A DNA stretch of 64,000 bases from Hydractinia symbiolongicarpus (GCF_029227915.1 NC_079878.1:8990001-9054000); one strand, 5' to 3'; positions 24,782-37,700 are shown, numbered from the stretch's first letter. Program-made: numbers and translations. The notes: generated from the sequence alone by a model not told the origin.

Positions 24782-25302
24782 TACAGTTAGGATGTATATA
24801 TATTTTTAGTTACCACAAATCTTTTTCATATTGTATTTCTTTCAACTTTTGTGTCATGTTCATAGCCATTATTTACGTTTTCAAAGAAAAAAAAACGAGT
24901 TTGGAATGTACGAGTTTTTAGTCGCATAAAGCCAGGTATTAGGAACTTCAAATCTGAGAGTTATATTATCCTTAAAATAACCACATTCCGAAAACTTGAA
25001 ACCACCCTGTAAGTTTTCCAACCGTCCTGCGATATTTCGGTATGATGCACTTAAAAAATTCAACAAATCAAACAAAACTGCCTTCAGCGCAAAACATTTA
25101 AGATTAAGTTTCACGTAATTTTCACGACCGAATTGACAATTTCTGTCAACTATACACTAACTGTAGAACACACAGCTCCTAGTTTCAGCTGAAAAAGCTC
25201 GCACAAAATCCTGACCTTCTGGGATTTAAATGAAGATGTGCGTATCTCGGACGCGGTTAGTTAATTAACGTTTAATCAGCCAATTTAAAATTTGCATTAA
25301 AA

Positions 25303-25334
25303 TTTTAATACAAGCTCGTGAGCTTGTATTAAAA
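25303..25334. repeat. Perfect palindrome, 15-bp arms
   Basis: Left arm ttttaatacaagctc at 25303-25317, centre gt, right arm its exact complement at 25320-25334. Outer tttgc/gcaaa also pair after a short insertion on the left. Confidence 0.9.
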
Positions 25335-25534
25335 CGCAAATGTGTCCCACAAGAATGGAAATTTAGTGTTCACAAGCTTTATTTAACTAACTGGTAAAGT
25401 AAAGGTGTTTCCACCAAAGTTTTCAAAAGTGAATATAGGCAGAATTAAGGTCTCCCCAAATGCCTGGAAAAATAAAATTTCCACAACAATACGTAAGAGA
25501 GAAACGAAGACGCTCCGCCATGTATAAATAATTA

Positions 25535-25577
25535 CGAGAACGAAATTCTTTTCGCTACGAAAAGAATTTCGTTCTCG
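25535..25577. repeat. Perfect palindrome, 20-bp arms
   Basis: Left arm cgagaacgaaattcttttcg at 25535-25554, centre cta, right arm its exact complement at 25558-25577. Confidence 0.95.
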
Positions 25578-26358
25578 CTTTCTTCTTTCTGTCAGTCAGT
25601 TTACCCCAGACTGACCCAACGAAAATTGAAATTTCGAGGAATTTTCCGTTCAAGAAGATCTCACAAATCAATTTCGAAAAATAACTGCGTAGTCCACAAC
25701 AAATGTTATTGCCCATCTGAATAGCAAAATATGTCGTGTCTAACTTCGTAACAGAAATCACAATTTAATAGACAGGTTTTTGTAAACTTTATTCGCGAGG
25801 TTGTTTACGTATATTATACGTCTTGTTTTATTTCAGTAAGTAATAAAAAAAAAACGATTTTTTGTTAATTAGTCTAGCATCACCTAAGCGAGGCTTAGTT
25901 TTTTATTGGCTTGCAATACGTGGATGATTAGAAATAGGCTTCGTGTATCCTAGAGGAACAAAAAAAAACAGCTTCGTTACAACATTGGTTCCAGAGTTTC
26001 ATCTTGTTTATTCTTGTTTTGTCCTACTAGAATCCGAACTGTAGAAGCCCATGTTTGTACAAAATTCCCTGTACAACACACTAGTATTTTCTTCATCTCG
26101 AATTCCTACTTATCATCACCGCATATTTTGTCCGAATTATGAGAGAAATTTACTTCGCTTACCCCTGGTAGCTGATGCATGCATCCCAGCTCGTCTTCGA
26201 AAAAAGCCGTTCTACTCGCTCAGTGGGCGACAGCTTAAATCATACCGATTTTTACCGAATAAGATCAAAATACTATGCCGAATATTGTCGTTCGTTCAAC
26301 TATACCGAACCATTACGAGTAAATAAGACGAGGATTATCTTCCTTACAAGAGGTCAAC

Positions 26359-29300
26359 ATGTTGCCATTGGTCGTTTTCGTACAGTTATTCATATTTTTA
26401 GGTAAGTATATTTAACAAAGCTCATATACAACTTGGAGAAAAACAAAGCGAGGTGATAATCTTAATAGAAGATTTTTTTAAAAATCCCTTGGAAGATTCG
26501 GACAGTTTTTAATTTTAAATTTTAGGGCTGGGAAGTTCACCGAAATTTTGTTAGCATTGATTCCACTGGAAAATACACATCGTTATTTAACACAGTGGAA
26601 TCTCTCTATCTCAACTACTCCCTATCTTGAACTTTTCTCTATCTCGAACTAAAGTCTCGGTCCATTTGTGGTCCGCCTAACGTATTTTTCTTTTCTTTAT
26701 CTCGAACTTTCTCTATCTCGAACAATTTTTTTGGTCCCTTGCGAGTTCGAGATAGAGAGATTCCTCTGTATTTGTTTTTTCCTTTGAGTTAATGTTAAAA
26801 ATACATCAAAAACTTACAAAAGAAAGTCCCTGTACGTGACTGTTTCGAATTTTCTCACTTGTGCAATTAAAACATTTTTTAAGGCAGTGAATATCGCCAT
26901 AAACAATTTTGCAAAACACACTTTTTTAAAAAATCGTGAGGCTCGAAATGCCAAAGCCTTACCATGGCTAGCGTAATAGTAGAAAACATAAACTTTTCAG
27001 AAAATGATACGAGATTTCAAAAAAGGGAGAATGCCATAAAAATAAAAACAAATGTAACCTAGTCAAACAAAAAGGTAGAAAGCTTATTAAATAAAAAAAA
27101 GAAAGAAGGTTAACATGGGCGTATCATAAGAACTTAAAACACATCTAAGGCTCAAATGGATGATTTTTTAAAAAAAGCATTGATCCTATCCTGCAAAAAA
27201 AAATTTATACCTTATAAAAGCCGAAGAGGGTTCAAAGTTGTCAAAAATCTACATAACTGAGATTAATAAAAGTTTATAACCATAAGTGAAAAACACGTAT
27301 ATTTTGATAATAGAAGCAAGCATGTTTGTGGCATATGGTATTATGATTTAAAACTTTAATAAAAAGTTTTTCTTGTTTACTTATTTCAAAGGGTCACTTG
27401 ACGTAAAGGGAAGGTGGCCGGTCATAAGACATTTTCCATCTTTTTATGCTCATCCAATACTTTAAAGTTTAGTTTATCAAAGAAGTGACGAAAAACAAAG
27501 GAAGTAAGCTGGAGAAACAATTTTTTGACAACCTGGAGACTTAAAAACGCTAAATTTTTCTACGGATGTCAACTATTTCTCACAAAACATGTAATTATAT
27601 TCCAACATAAATATTATTTTGCTTTAAGTTTTATCTTCTTTCTAGACGGTGCTCGTATCGATACAGAAAAGCATTTACATCGCAGTTTAAGTAAGTTTAG
27701 TTTATAAAAAGACTACAACAAAACCAACCTTGACCCCCGGGCTCATTGTCTCTATTTTATAACGGGACGGCGTCTCTTGTATTAGAAAAAGGAAAAAGCC
27801 CTGGGATCGAGGTTGCAGATTATACTATAACCTTGAATATTCTTCAGTAAACGCGGGTTTTAGCAACTCATTTAAAATCCTTAAATAGCTTTATGGTTTT
27901 GATATGATTATTGATAACCAACCTCGTCCCCAGGGCATCTTGTATCTTTTCTGACCCCGGGACGGCGATACGAACATGGCCCTGGAGGAGGCTGGTCCGA
28001 TATGAAACCTGATTGGCGCGGATATGTCAAATAATTATTGAGTCATACAAAACATTTTGGCGAGGCGGCGAGTCTGTGACCAACAGGAGGAAGCTGTTCG
28101 TTTTAAAATGGCGGAGGTGTATAAATTGTTAATAACTTTTTATTTTATTTTGGTGTTGTTGTAAGTTTATTTATTTATTTGTGGCAAATATATGTAAATG
28201 TTCTGGCCAAAAAAAAAAGGTGTATCAGCAGTATCAAGTTTTTTTTAAAGTGAAAAATTTAATAAAAAGCATTACTAAGCAATGAGAGTATAAAATAAGA
28301 CATCATAAAGTAATACTGCTTACATGACAATATTTCAATAGCTGGGAATGTTTAATAAAGCTAGAAAAGTTGTTAGCTAGCACACTATACCTAACACACT
28401 ATCAAGGTAAGAACAAAAGAAAGAAACTCAATTTGTTTCCAAGTGGCCAGGTTTGATTTGCAGCTTTTTGCAAAGACTGACGTTGCATAAAATTGCCGCC
28501 CATGTCCTTTATAGACGAAATAATTTTGCACAAAGTATCGAAAATGTTTTTTTTTTACAAAATATATATACATTACGTTTTAAATTATATCAGGTTGTTA
28601 TTAGTGGGCATGTTTTATTACCTTATATGCTTTGGTTACTATAAAAGATATAAAAAGCCAATAGGTTAACCGTCGGAGCCATTTTATCATTGAATGCACA
28701 TTTATCCGGCCTAATTCAAGAAAATTCAAATTGCAAAAGCTTCAGTAAAAAAATAAAGTTATTGACTTGAAACTTGTTAAGGAGTACCTTTAAACCTATC
28801 TGATAAAATATAAAATTACACCAGGCATGAAAAATTTAAAAAGCCATTTTGAGGAAGAGAAAAAGGTAGGAAGATTTTCTTAAACTGATTCTTGCTAGGC
28901 CTTTTTTAACACGCTATGAAGAAATTTCAGAAAAATCGAACTCAATCAAATTTTATTGAGCGCTCAATTAGGCATATGGTTAAATCCAGGATGTATTGAA
29001 GATGGTGGTAGATATTTAACAGCTCACCACTGTGATATATTATCTCAAGAGTTTTAATACAAATTACAAAGAAGTGAACATAAAAAATCACAAAAAAAGT
29101 CTAAACCGAGTATATAGTTTATAAAGCGTCCCATAACTTCAGTAAAAATTAAAATATTGACTTGAGATTTGGTATGATATGGTTTTAGATTGGTTTGATG
29201 AAATTGAGCCAAAAAATAGTTCTATTATCATCATACATTCTGAGTTTCAGAATTTAGCCCTTTTCAAAGACGCCGATAAGCCGTTTTGACAGCATATCAA

Positions 29301-31862
29301 TTTTGACCAAGATACAGATTCAGAAAATTTTAAAAGCTATTCTAACCTCAGAAATGTCAGATAAGATTCAACCTAAAATTATGCTAGTAAACAAAAAATT
29401 TAGTTGCAAGGAATGTCTCTTTGCTGACATCTTTTTGTGATAGGATGCTCTTATGAGAATACTGAATTAATCTTCACGGTTAGCTAGTTTGGCATTTTAA
29501 ATATTTTCCAAGCAGAATGATAACAATAAATAGATGTATATATCAATAAAAATCGATTTTTGAACAGCAGCAGAATTTTGATGAGCTCTAAAAAGTGCGA
29601 ATTTATGAAACTAATTTTGGTCCAAAATCCCCAAAATAATTTCCTCAAAAAATTATTCCCGAAACATTTTTTTCTCAAGGTAGCAATACTTTGCTGTTCG
29701 TAAAGTCGTATATCAATTCTTTCTAAACTATTAAGGCAGTGATACATTAAATCGAGAAAACAGATCACACGCAGACTTGTCGTTCTCGATTTTCAAACCA
29801 GCATAATGCTTTTGATAAAATTTTTGAATTATTTATGTTTTAAACAGAAAAAAACCTTGTTTTTGTATAAATTAGATGCAAATTAAGTGTATATACAAAA
29901 TAAATGTGAGCTTGCTGAGTAAAAAATAAAAAAGCTGCAAGGCGTTTTAAAACATGTCATTAAGAAAAGAAAAAGCAGAATTTATCAGTAATGGGTGGCT
30001 TTTTGGAAATGTTAAGGCCACAAATGTAAAAGAAAAAAATACTTCTAAAGTAAATACTCTTCTGAAGCCTTTTTCACCCAATATAACTGCAAGCAGTGAG
30101 TCCACCATAGTTGAATTCAGTTTCAGCTAAGTATTGTTTAAATACAGCAAAATCTTTGTCATCATATAAAAGCAGTAATGCAGACACAGATATGAACTCA
30201 CGGTAAATGAGAATTCTAAAGTTCAGCCAAAATGAATAAAAAATGTAAATGTTAATATGAGGTTAAATTTCTGCCTAGCTACTTTCAGTCGGGCACCTAG
30301 AATGATACGAACATTTGAAAATTATGTAGCCATATCTGCACCTTAGAGAACCAACGAAGTGCTATGTTCAGATGGGCAAATCATTTACTAATTTCCAAGT
30401 TTCCCCTAGCTACAAGTTTTGCAACCCAGTGCTTGCTAGTCAACCAATTCAGTGAAATACACATAACTAAATTGCTTGAATTTCTTCAAGTAAACAGCAG
30501 CCTAAATAACATTATTGTATATTTATACATTTACACAAAACAATCAAGGGCAATATGCGAGAAGTTTGTGTGTTGCGATGAGAGGAATCAAAACAAACTC
30601 GCCGCACGCATCTGTGACGTAAAAGGCCGATCTCGCTTAGCTCTGCAAGGTTATATTAAAACTTTGGTACATTGAGACAAATCTCATTAAATATTACACA
30701 CAGAAATACTGTGTATTGGAGGGTCACGTGACAAGGCCTCCTCCAGGGCCATGTTCGTATCGCCGTCCCGGGGTCAGAAAAGATACAAGATGCCCTGGGG
30801 ACGAGGTTGATTGATAACGTATAACCATTTTTATAAACTGCTCGTTTGTTTTTTTTCAAGAAGTGATTTTCATTTTAGTAATCTCTCGCTTTTTTCCGAA
30901 TTGCATAAAAGTTATACTTTAGAAAGTAAAGGAAAAAAAATTTTTATCAACATTAAAATAAAACGAAAAAAGTACTTGTTGCAGATGTCTGCCAACCATT
31001 TATTTGAAAGCGTAAAGAAGCCCTGAAAATGCAATTATTCAAAATGGCGCATTTTTCACAGTTTTCAAGTTTTTTGTTGTTGTTGTTTAATTTTTGATGG
31101 AAACTGTAAGATAGTTGACTTCCCTGAGACATAAAGAAGTTATCATTACAAAGTTAATATTTGAAACAATTTGCTAGTTTTTTATCTTCAGTCTCAACCT
31201 CGTTCCCAGGGATTCTTGCCATTTTGGCATAGAGGAAAAAAAATGCAATACAAATAGATATAAAAAGTCTGTGCATAGAAAATGTATACATACTAGTCCA
31301 ATCTAAAAAATCCACGGGTTTGCCCGTTCTTTTTACACTACATTGCGTGCGTCTCGCTACTTGCAGTACCATTTTGCGTGACAAGCAGATAGATATGATA
31401 TAATACAAATAGTCGTTAGGCCGTGGAAAAATCCACGGTTTCACCTGTCCTTTAAAATTACCCGTCGCAGCAAAGTAGATAAAAATATATCGCATTTGAT
31501 ATTCGTGTTTCCGTAACATCATTTTCTAACTCGCACAGAGACAGACGACGGCTATTATTATAGAGATGTGTCAGTTAAATCCCATGGTGATATTCTTCAT
31601 CTTAGGATGTACGAAGGTTGAATGTGATCTGACCAACGCTTTATCGTATTGTGGACCGTTCGAAAAATCGTGTAACCCTGGTCACGAGGAAGCTCCTTCC
31701 GGGCATTGCATAGAAGGAAATAAAAGATGCTGTCGCACGGCTTGCCATGGTCATTTGTCATATTGTTTTGCTGAGGCGAGTGACTGTTTACCTGGGCATC
31801 AGCATGTTGAAGGGAAATGTCCTGTTGCTGGATTTAAATGCTGCGCACCAATAAATCAATAA
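26359..31862 (+). CDS. Secreted cysteine-rich peptide with two tandem beta-defensin-like modules, 3 exons, 114 aa
   Basis: Exons 26359-26401, 27646-27690 and 31606-31862 join in phase (345 bp). Exon 1 encodes a hydrophobic signal peptide (MLPLVVFVQLFIF). Exon 2 encodes a short charged propeptide-like stretch (DGARIDTEKHLHRSL), and the junction makes an Arg just before the first Cys. Exon 3 encodes 13 cysteines. The first module spaces them C-x8-C-x6-C-x11-C-x6-CC and the second C-x6-C-x6-C-x10-C-x6-CC; each has PGH after its third Cys. This resembles the six-cysteine vertebrate/mollusc beta-defensin pattern, though fold and activity (antimicrobial, venom or other) are inferred. Exon 3 ends with two AATAAA signals (31850, 31858), the second overlapping the stop. 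Intron 2 carries a 2.9-kb transposon. Exon 3 alone is clearly coding; the joins rest on donors/acceptors and phase. Confidence 0.68.
26592..26769. mobile_element. Small TIR element in intron 1 of the peptide gene
   Basis: The left end acagtggaatctctctatct and right end (complement acagaggaatctctctatct) match over about 25 bp. The interior repeats tctatctcgaact several times in direct orientation. No ORF. Ends of CAGNGG type recall Tc1/mariner-pogo-like MITEs. Confidence 0.7.
27725..27815. mobile_element. 91-bp MITE of the CAACCTCG family
   Basis: Starts caaccttgacccccgggct and ends with the near complement agccctgggatcgaggttg, giving TIRs of about 19 bp around a 50-bp core. Its ends match those of the 2.9-kb element 100 bp downstream, so it is probably an internally deleted relative. 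Confidence 0.75.
27919..30809. mobile_element. 2.9-kb DNA transposon, 74-bp perfect TIRs, 9-bp target duplication
   Basis: The left TIR 27919-27992 and right TIR (complement) ending at 30809 are identical over 74 bp, starting caacctcgtccccagggcat. Both ends are flanked by ATTGATAAC (27910-27918 and 30810-30818), a perfect 9-bp target-site duplication. A 9-bp duplication with long TIRs fits Mutator-like elements best. No transposase is recognisable inside, so the copy is probably non-autonomous. The interior includes a short frame from ATG at 28108 that reads like a signal peptide and ends at a gtaagt donor. The element fills most of intron 2 of the peptide gene. Confidence 0.85.
31299..31566. 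repeat. Two more copies of the CCGTGG/CCACGG dispersed repeat
   Basis: A copy at about 31299-31392 (aatccacgggtttgcccgtt to gcgtgacaagcag) is followed by one at about 31419-31566 (ggccgtggaaaaatccacgg to ctattattatagag). Same motif order as 5697-5812. The second copy ends about 40 bp before the exon 3 acceptor of the peptide gene. Confidence 0.65.
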
Positions 31863-31956
31863 AATTATGCTGAACTGTCCCTACCCAATACGCCATGTGA
31901 AGTATTGGAAATGAAAAAAAAGCCTGGAAAAGAAAAGTTATGCTTAGTTACATCAC

Positions 31957-32003
31957 CATTCTCGTCCCCAGAGTTCTTTAAGAGAGCTCTGGGGTTGAGA
32001 ATG
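31957..32003. repeat. 47-bp foldback, CAACCTCG-family relative
   Basis: Left arm cattctcgtccccagag and right arm ctctggggttgagaatg pair almost fully around a short T/A centre. A tiny foldback just downstream of the peptide gene. Confidence 0.7.
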
Positions 32004-34792
32004 CCACATTACCGTATTTGATTAAAGTTCAGATATAATTTTTTCTCTCTCAACAGTTTGGCGTCGCATTAAGCTGTGCTTTACTGAGTAAGCACACTAA
32101 AATTTAGGTATAACATCTTTTAACCTCCCCGTTGATAAGTTTGTTCTATTTCAACAGGATAGCATGTTAGACAAATTTTTCGTCAATAGCCATTTGTACA
32201 AGCTCATATGTAAGGACAAGTGATATAATTTTAATTATTAGTTCTAATATTTTTTACTTGTAATGAAGAAGGTGAATTTTCAAGCACCTTTAGACAACGG
32301 CAAATTCTTGCCTGAAAATCTTTCTATTATAATCTTAATATAGTTTGAGCCGGCTTATACATAGGATTGTAGAAATGTAACAATAAATATAAATATAATT
32401 TGATAAATAAAGTTTTTTTCTCTCCAATCCTATCAAGTCAGGAATCAAAAAAAATAATTTAAAATGCACATTCTGGCTCCAAAGTTCTTTATTTTGGGCT
32501 ATTCTTAATATAAAAAGAATGAATAAAATATCTGATCTAAAAAATACGTCTTTTTATTTACAAATTACTCATCGGGTTCCCAGTTTATTATGAACAATAA
32601 ATAAAATATTTGTTCCGTGAATACGCATTTCGGTCCGCAAATTACACATTTGGTCTTATTCTCCATGAATAAACCTGTCATACGTTAAGTCAGACTTTAG
32701 TCAGAAAACCACAAACTTTTTTCGCCAAAAAGTAATCAATTTTTAAAGTAATTATTTATGGTTTTTGTATATTTTATTGCCTTCGATCAACCTCGTTTCC
32801 AGGGTCTAGTGGCACAATTTTAAGACCATGATGGAAAAGTGATGTATAAAAACAAGAGTTTTTTAGCATATGACGAAATAAGGACCAGACAAGAACCAGA
32901 ATGACTAATTTACAGATTAACGTGTTATAAAAAGCAGATATATAACGTGCGAACTAGGATGATATTTTACGATGGATCAAATATGAAATTTATAAATCTA
33001 AGTCAAAAGATGACTATATGTCCAACTTGCGGACTAAATTTTACATTGTTCAGATTATGATAAAAAAAGGACCAGATGTTAGTGAAACCAGAGCGCCAAC
33101 ATCGCAATTGAAGGTCTTGCATGGTCCGTGTATACAAGTTGTAGAATTAATTATTTCTGTTATATATCAGTATATTAAAGACCGGATATTTTTGTTGCGA
33201 ATCACAATATCTTTAATTCGGTATAATAAGCAGAGGTGGAACTACCGCCATGAAGATTTTTTCGTTAAGAAGCGGTTTAAATTAAAAAAAAACCCGACTG
33301 AGTGTGATCCTAGGTTTAATAAAACATTCTGTTCTAACGAGGTATGTTAGCAAAAAGAGCGGTTGAACCAAAAACGAATTCGTGCTAGGTAATGGTTAGT
33401 TTTAAAAAAAATTGACACCAAGTGTGGGACATTTGGAATAAGTTAGCACAATATCAAGATATTTTATCATCTATAAGTCAAAAACAAAAGTATTTCCACA
33501 TGATAATATATCATTTTAGACATTAAAATATATATTACTACATTTTATGAAACATATACACTCTTGTAAGGCTAAGGATAATATATACATTTTAAAATTC
33601 CATAAAAATATTAAAAACGTAGTTCCATTAGAATTTAAACAAATAAATGCCTAACTTATTTCTTTGAAAAAAAAAGAAAGTATAAAATCAATCAATGAAT
33701 TAATCAATCATCCATCAGCAAGCAGTATGTGGTTTTGTCCGTCACAGGTTTTTTTTCTCTAAAAACGATCATTTTGAAAGAAGCCTTCATATGTTCTTAA
33801 CTTTTCCAATTTGAAGCCTCAAAATGTTCCTAAATTGTTCTTAACTTTCTACCTTTTAAAATCAGCTAATTATTTTTTAATTGCTGCAAATAAAATGATT
33901 TTGATGTAGGGTAGCATATATGAATAAATTCAGCTACTTTCCCCCTATATATATTCTTTAGTTTGCTTGCAGCTATTTGTCATCTTTCGTTTATTCAGGT
34001 TTATCTTATGTTTTTATTCTTATGTAAAAAATATGTAGTCAAGCTTCACAAAGCCTTATAGTTTTCTTAACATGTTCTTAGATTTTACGATTTTGAAGTT
34101 TTGATTTTCGCATAAACTTGGTTCGTGTAACTAGTCCGTTTTTGAAAATTTGTTCCGCCATTGGGTGGAAGCTTACCTCAAAGTTCATAACAAGTTCATT
34201 ATAAATGAAAGTGCTTGAAATGCTGTCTAGGTTTTTTAATGTTTTTGAATATGTTTTTAGTTCGTGAGATATAAGACTTAAAAAAGTAGCTAACTATGCA
34301 AATTGCTGATAAACCGTAATGGCTAAATTCAGGTAAAATGTTCAAAATAGCAAATTGAATGACTGACAACGTTTAGTTTAAGGGGACAAATTTCGCGGGA
34401 AGATTTTTTTGAAAATTTTACAAAATTTTATGCTTGCGAAATATTACAGGGTAATTAATTCGCGAAAGCAAATTTCTACACTACCTTATAAGCGCAATTT
34501 TTGTTAGAGATGAGTTTTAAAAATCATTTGCAGTTTCCATCACATCGCCAGGATACTTTCTGCAAATGAAGCTATCGGGAAAATCAAAATCTGTTTGGTT
34601 TGCGAAAATAACTTCCGCAAAATACAAATTCTTTTGACTGGAAAAAATTTCGTCACAAATTGGTAGAACTGTTAAACACAATACCTCACTGAGAAATGTA
34701 ACAGCTCTTAGAAGCTATAAGTTTCTTAAAAATGTGGATGCGTTTGCTACTAGAATTCTTATAACTACTTGTAAATAAAATAAATAAATAAT
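32004..34792. other. Intergenic, nothing recognised
   Basis: A+T-rich. The plus-strand frame 33018-33350 ends in a Cys-containing segment (TECDPRFNKTFCSNE) before a gtatgt donor, but has no supported partner exon. Around 32785 a lone caacctcg-type half repeat occurs. Around 34390-34660 there are TTCGCG-rich fragments like those in DR1 intron 6. Confidence 0.35.
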
Positions 34793-37700
34793 TTAATCAT
34801 CTTTATAGGAAACTTTTTTACCATCTTTATCTTTGTTACTTTCTGTTGACCGCCTCACATTCTCCTTCTTAGAGGACTTTGATTTTCTCGGACTCCTTCT
34901 TGGTGATTTATTTTGTATAAATATATCGTTAAACTCTTCATCAGTCATAGACATTGGATCAATTGTTCGTTTGCTAGTGCTACGGGGTGGAGAGCCCCCT
35001 TTTGAGTCTTCAAAATATGACTGAAGTGAAGAACCATCAAACAAATTCCTTACTGTACTTTTAAATCGAGGCGAGTTAAACGAATACAGTTTGCGTTTTC
35101 TGGCTGGACTCACTGACCCAAATGTTTCAATTACACGGTTAGTAAAATTGTTACTATCTAAACTGTCTTGTCGCATTTGGCTTAACGAGTTTTTCGCCTC
35201 GTTTAATTGCTCTGTTAAAACTTCGATTTTCTCTGAGCCTCTGAAATAATTTTCATCGATTTTTTTGTTGACCACGTGTTCACTTTTCAACTGTTCAATT
35301 TCTCGAAGGACATTTTTGCGTTCTTGCTCAGCTTCGGTAGTTTGATGTAAAGCTCGTGTGCATTCTCCTAAATGTTTTGTTAGTTCATCAACACGACTCT
35401 AAAAACATTCCAAAACATTCTCAAACACAAGGATACTTTAGTGGTAAAAGAAATCGTCCTACAACTGAAGTGCGTATGCAGGGTGTACACCTAATATCAA
35501 CTCCCTATTTTCCTGACATTTTTTGACTAAAATTCTTGAAATTTTTTCTTATTTTTTTAGCTATTTCGCGCCCGTACAGTCGTGTTATTGGAACACTGTC
35601 TCTTAAAGATATCATTTTGATTCAAGAAATAAATTAATGCTACTTCTTTAAGAGAAGACTTTAAAATAGTTGGGATTGACTATTTAAAAAATATATATTC
35701 ATGACATTTTCACAGTAACTTCAAAATTCCTGACAATCCCCAACATTTTTCAGAGAGAACATCTTTGCATGATCGTGAGAGTGTAATGACTAGCTTTGTA
35801 CATAACACTTATAAATAACACACTTATATTTAAAATTTCAGACGTGTTGAAAGAATAATTCATGATCCTTTCAGTCACAATAGTTCATAACCGTTTCAGT
35901 CACAATATTACTCCAGATTAGGCTGTTTACGTTCCACAACTTAAAATAAATATTCTATAAAGATCTATCCCTTGTAGAAAGATGTCCCCATCATGTTATT
36001 ATTGACCAGAATGTCTTTTTTGCTAACAACAACTATTTCTTAATTATTATTTCACATAAAAATTATAGTTATTACCAATCAAGCTTAAAGTTCGAAGTTG
36101 AGCACTGTCGGATTAGGGAATTAAACTTCCTTCATTTCTACATTTCAAAGTTGAGTGACCACGAATTATTGCTAATAGATGGATGTTCGTTATTTTGACC
36201 TTGGCGCGACACTAATTGGCCTATTTTATGAGTCCAAGGGTTAATTGCAAATTGAACAAATTAAGAATCCGATGTCAGTGGTACGTTCTCCTAACATAAA
36301 AAAAAGTCCTAGTTTTGCCAACTGCATACAAACCCCAAAAGAAGTTAAGAATGTCTTAACGCTTTTTGGGATTTGCATGCCGAATGCCTTAATAATCTAC
36401 ATATATTTGTAATATTTGTAATCCCGAATATTTAGACAGGATATAACCACTTCAGTGTTGGAAACACTGTTATCAATGTGAATCCTGTGTTTAAAATGTA
36501 TACATTAAGTATACACCGGCATTACCTACCCAAATTCCCTCACCTGGCATGGGTTGACCCCTAGCTGTGGTAAAGACACTTGCTAAACATGCCTGCGCTG
36601 TGAACCGAACCTAGGACCTTGTGATTTCAAAGCCAACTCCATTACCACAAGGCCACGCGCCACTAGAAGGGGCGAAGTGTTGTTGTTTTAAAAATAGCTA
36701 TCCGTTATTTATAAACAACAAAACATTAACCTAAAAGAAGCAAGCAAACAACGACAGAGTTACGACAAACCTTAAGCAACAGTATCTTCCTATCTTTCTC
36801 CATCAAACTTTCTTTATTTGCAAGTTGAGATTTTTGAAGTTCGTTTATCTGTTCGTTTTGCTTTTCACACTGTTTTCGATGAGTTTGATTCACATCATTG
36901 ATCTCCTTCAGCTGTGCTTTTATTCTTTCTTGAGCTCTCTTTATCAGTAGTTTCTGCTGCTGGAATCTCCGTTTAAGAGTTTTCGCGATCGAGTAACTAG
37001 TATCGAGTTTTTCTCGCAATTCGAGTAAGAATTTTCGATGTTCCGGCGGAATAGTTTCAGGGATGTCTTTTACCGGCAGTACCGTTTCTTCTTCATGAGA
37101 TAATAAATTCAAAATATTTTCAGCATCTCGATTCGAGATATTTATTAGAATCTAAAACAAACGGACAACATAGAGCCTCTTTCTTTCGTCGCATATTAGG
37201 TAAAGATATATTCGAGCTAACAACAACGCTTTAACAAACTTTAGATAGACTACCAAAACCACACTACCAAAAATAAATAAAATACTTTGGCAACGTCTTT
37301 CAACTGCGTCAATTCGGATTGGTTCACTTCAAGACGTTCTTGAAGCACAGTATTTTGGTCTTTTTCGAATTTTAGTTGAGATTCCAGTACTTGTAATTTC
37401 TCTTTGGAATCCAATTTTGATAGCTGGACGTGTTTTCTTAATTTTTTGTTTTCTTCAGCAAGCCTGAAAATTGAAAAAACATGATAGCCAGTTATAAATC
37501 AGGACTTTATTGCAAAAACGTTATAGAGGCATTAATGCCAAGGCGGCCTTTGCGGAATATGTTTTCCATTCCTTTTTTTTAAAAAAAGCGCATATAATTT
37601 TCAGTTAACCAAGATATAAGAAACAACTAATTAAAATTTATATTAAGGCCTACAATACACTGGACATTTACTTATTATCTGGCAATCTAAAAGTAAAAAA

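Larger units (their letters stand above)
24782..26358. other. Intergenic between DR1 and the peptide gene, with two perfect palindromes
   Basis: No coding exon recognised. Two perfect inverted repeats occur: 25303-25334 (15-bp arms, 2-nt centre) and 25535-25577 (20-bp arms, 3-nt centre). The remaining stretch up to 26358 should hold the promoter and 5' UTR of the peptide gene, but I see no distinctive core element. Confidence 0.4.

Noticed and set aside
33018-33350. 110-codon frame ending in a Cys-containing segment before a donor
   Set aside because: Considered as another cysteine-rich peptide exon, but there is no signal peptide, no partner exon and no repeated cysteine spacing.
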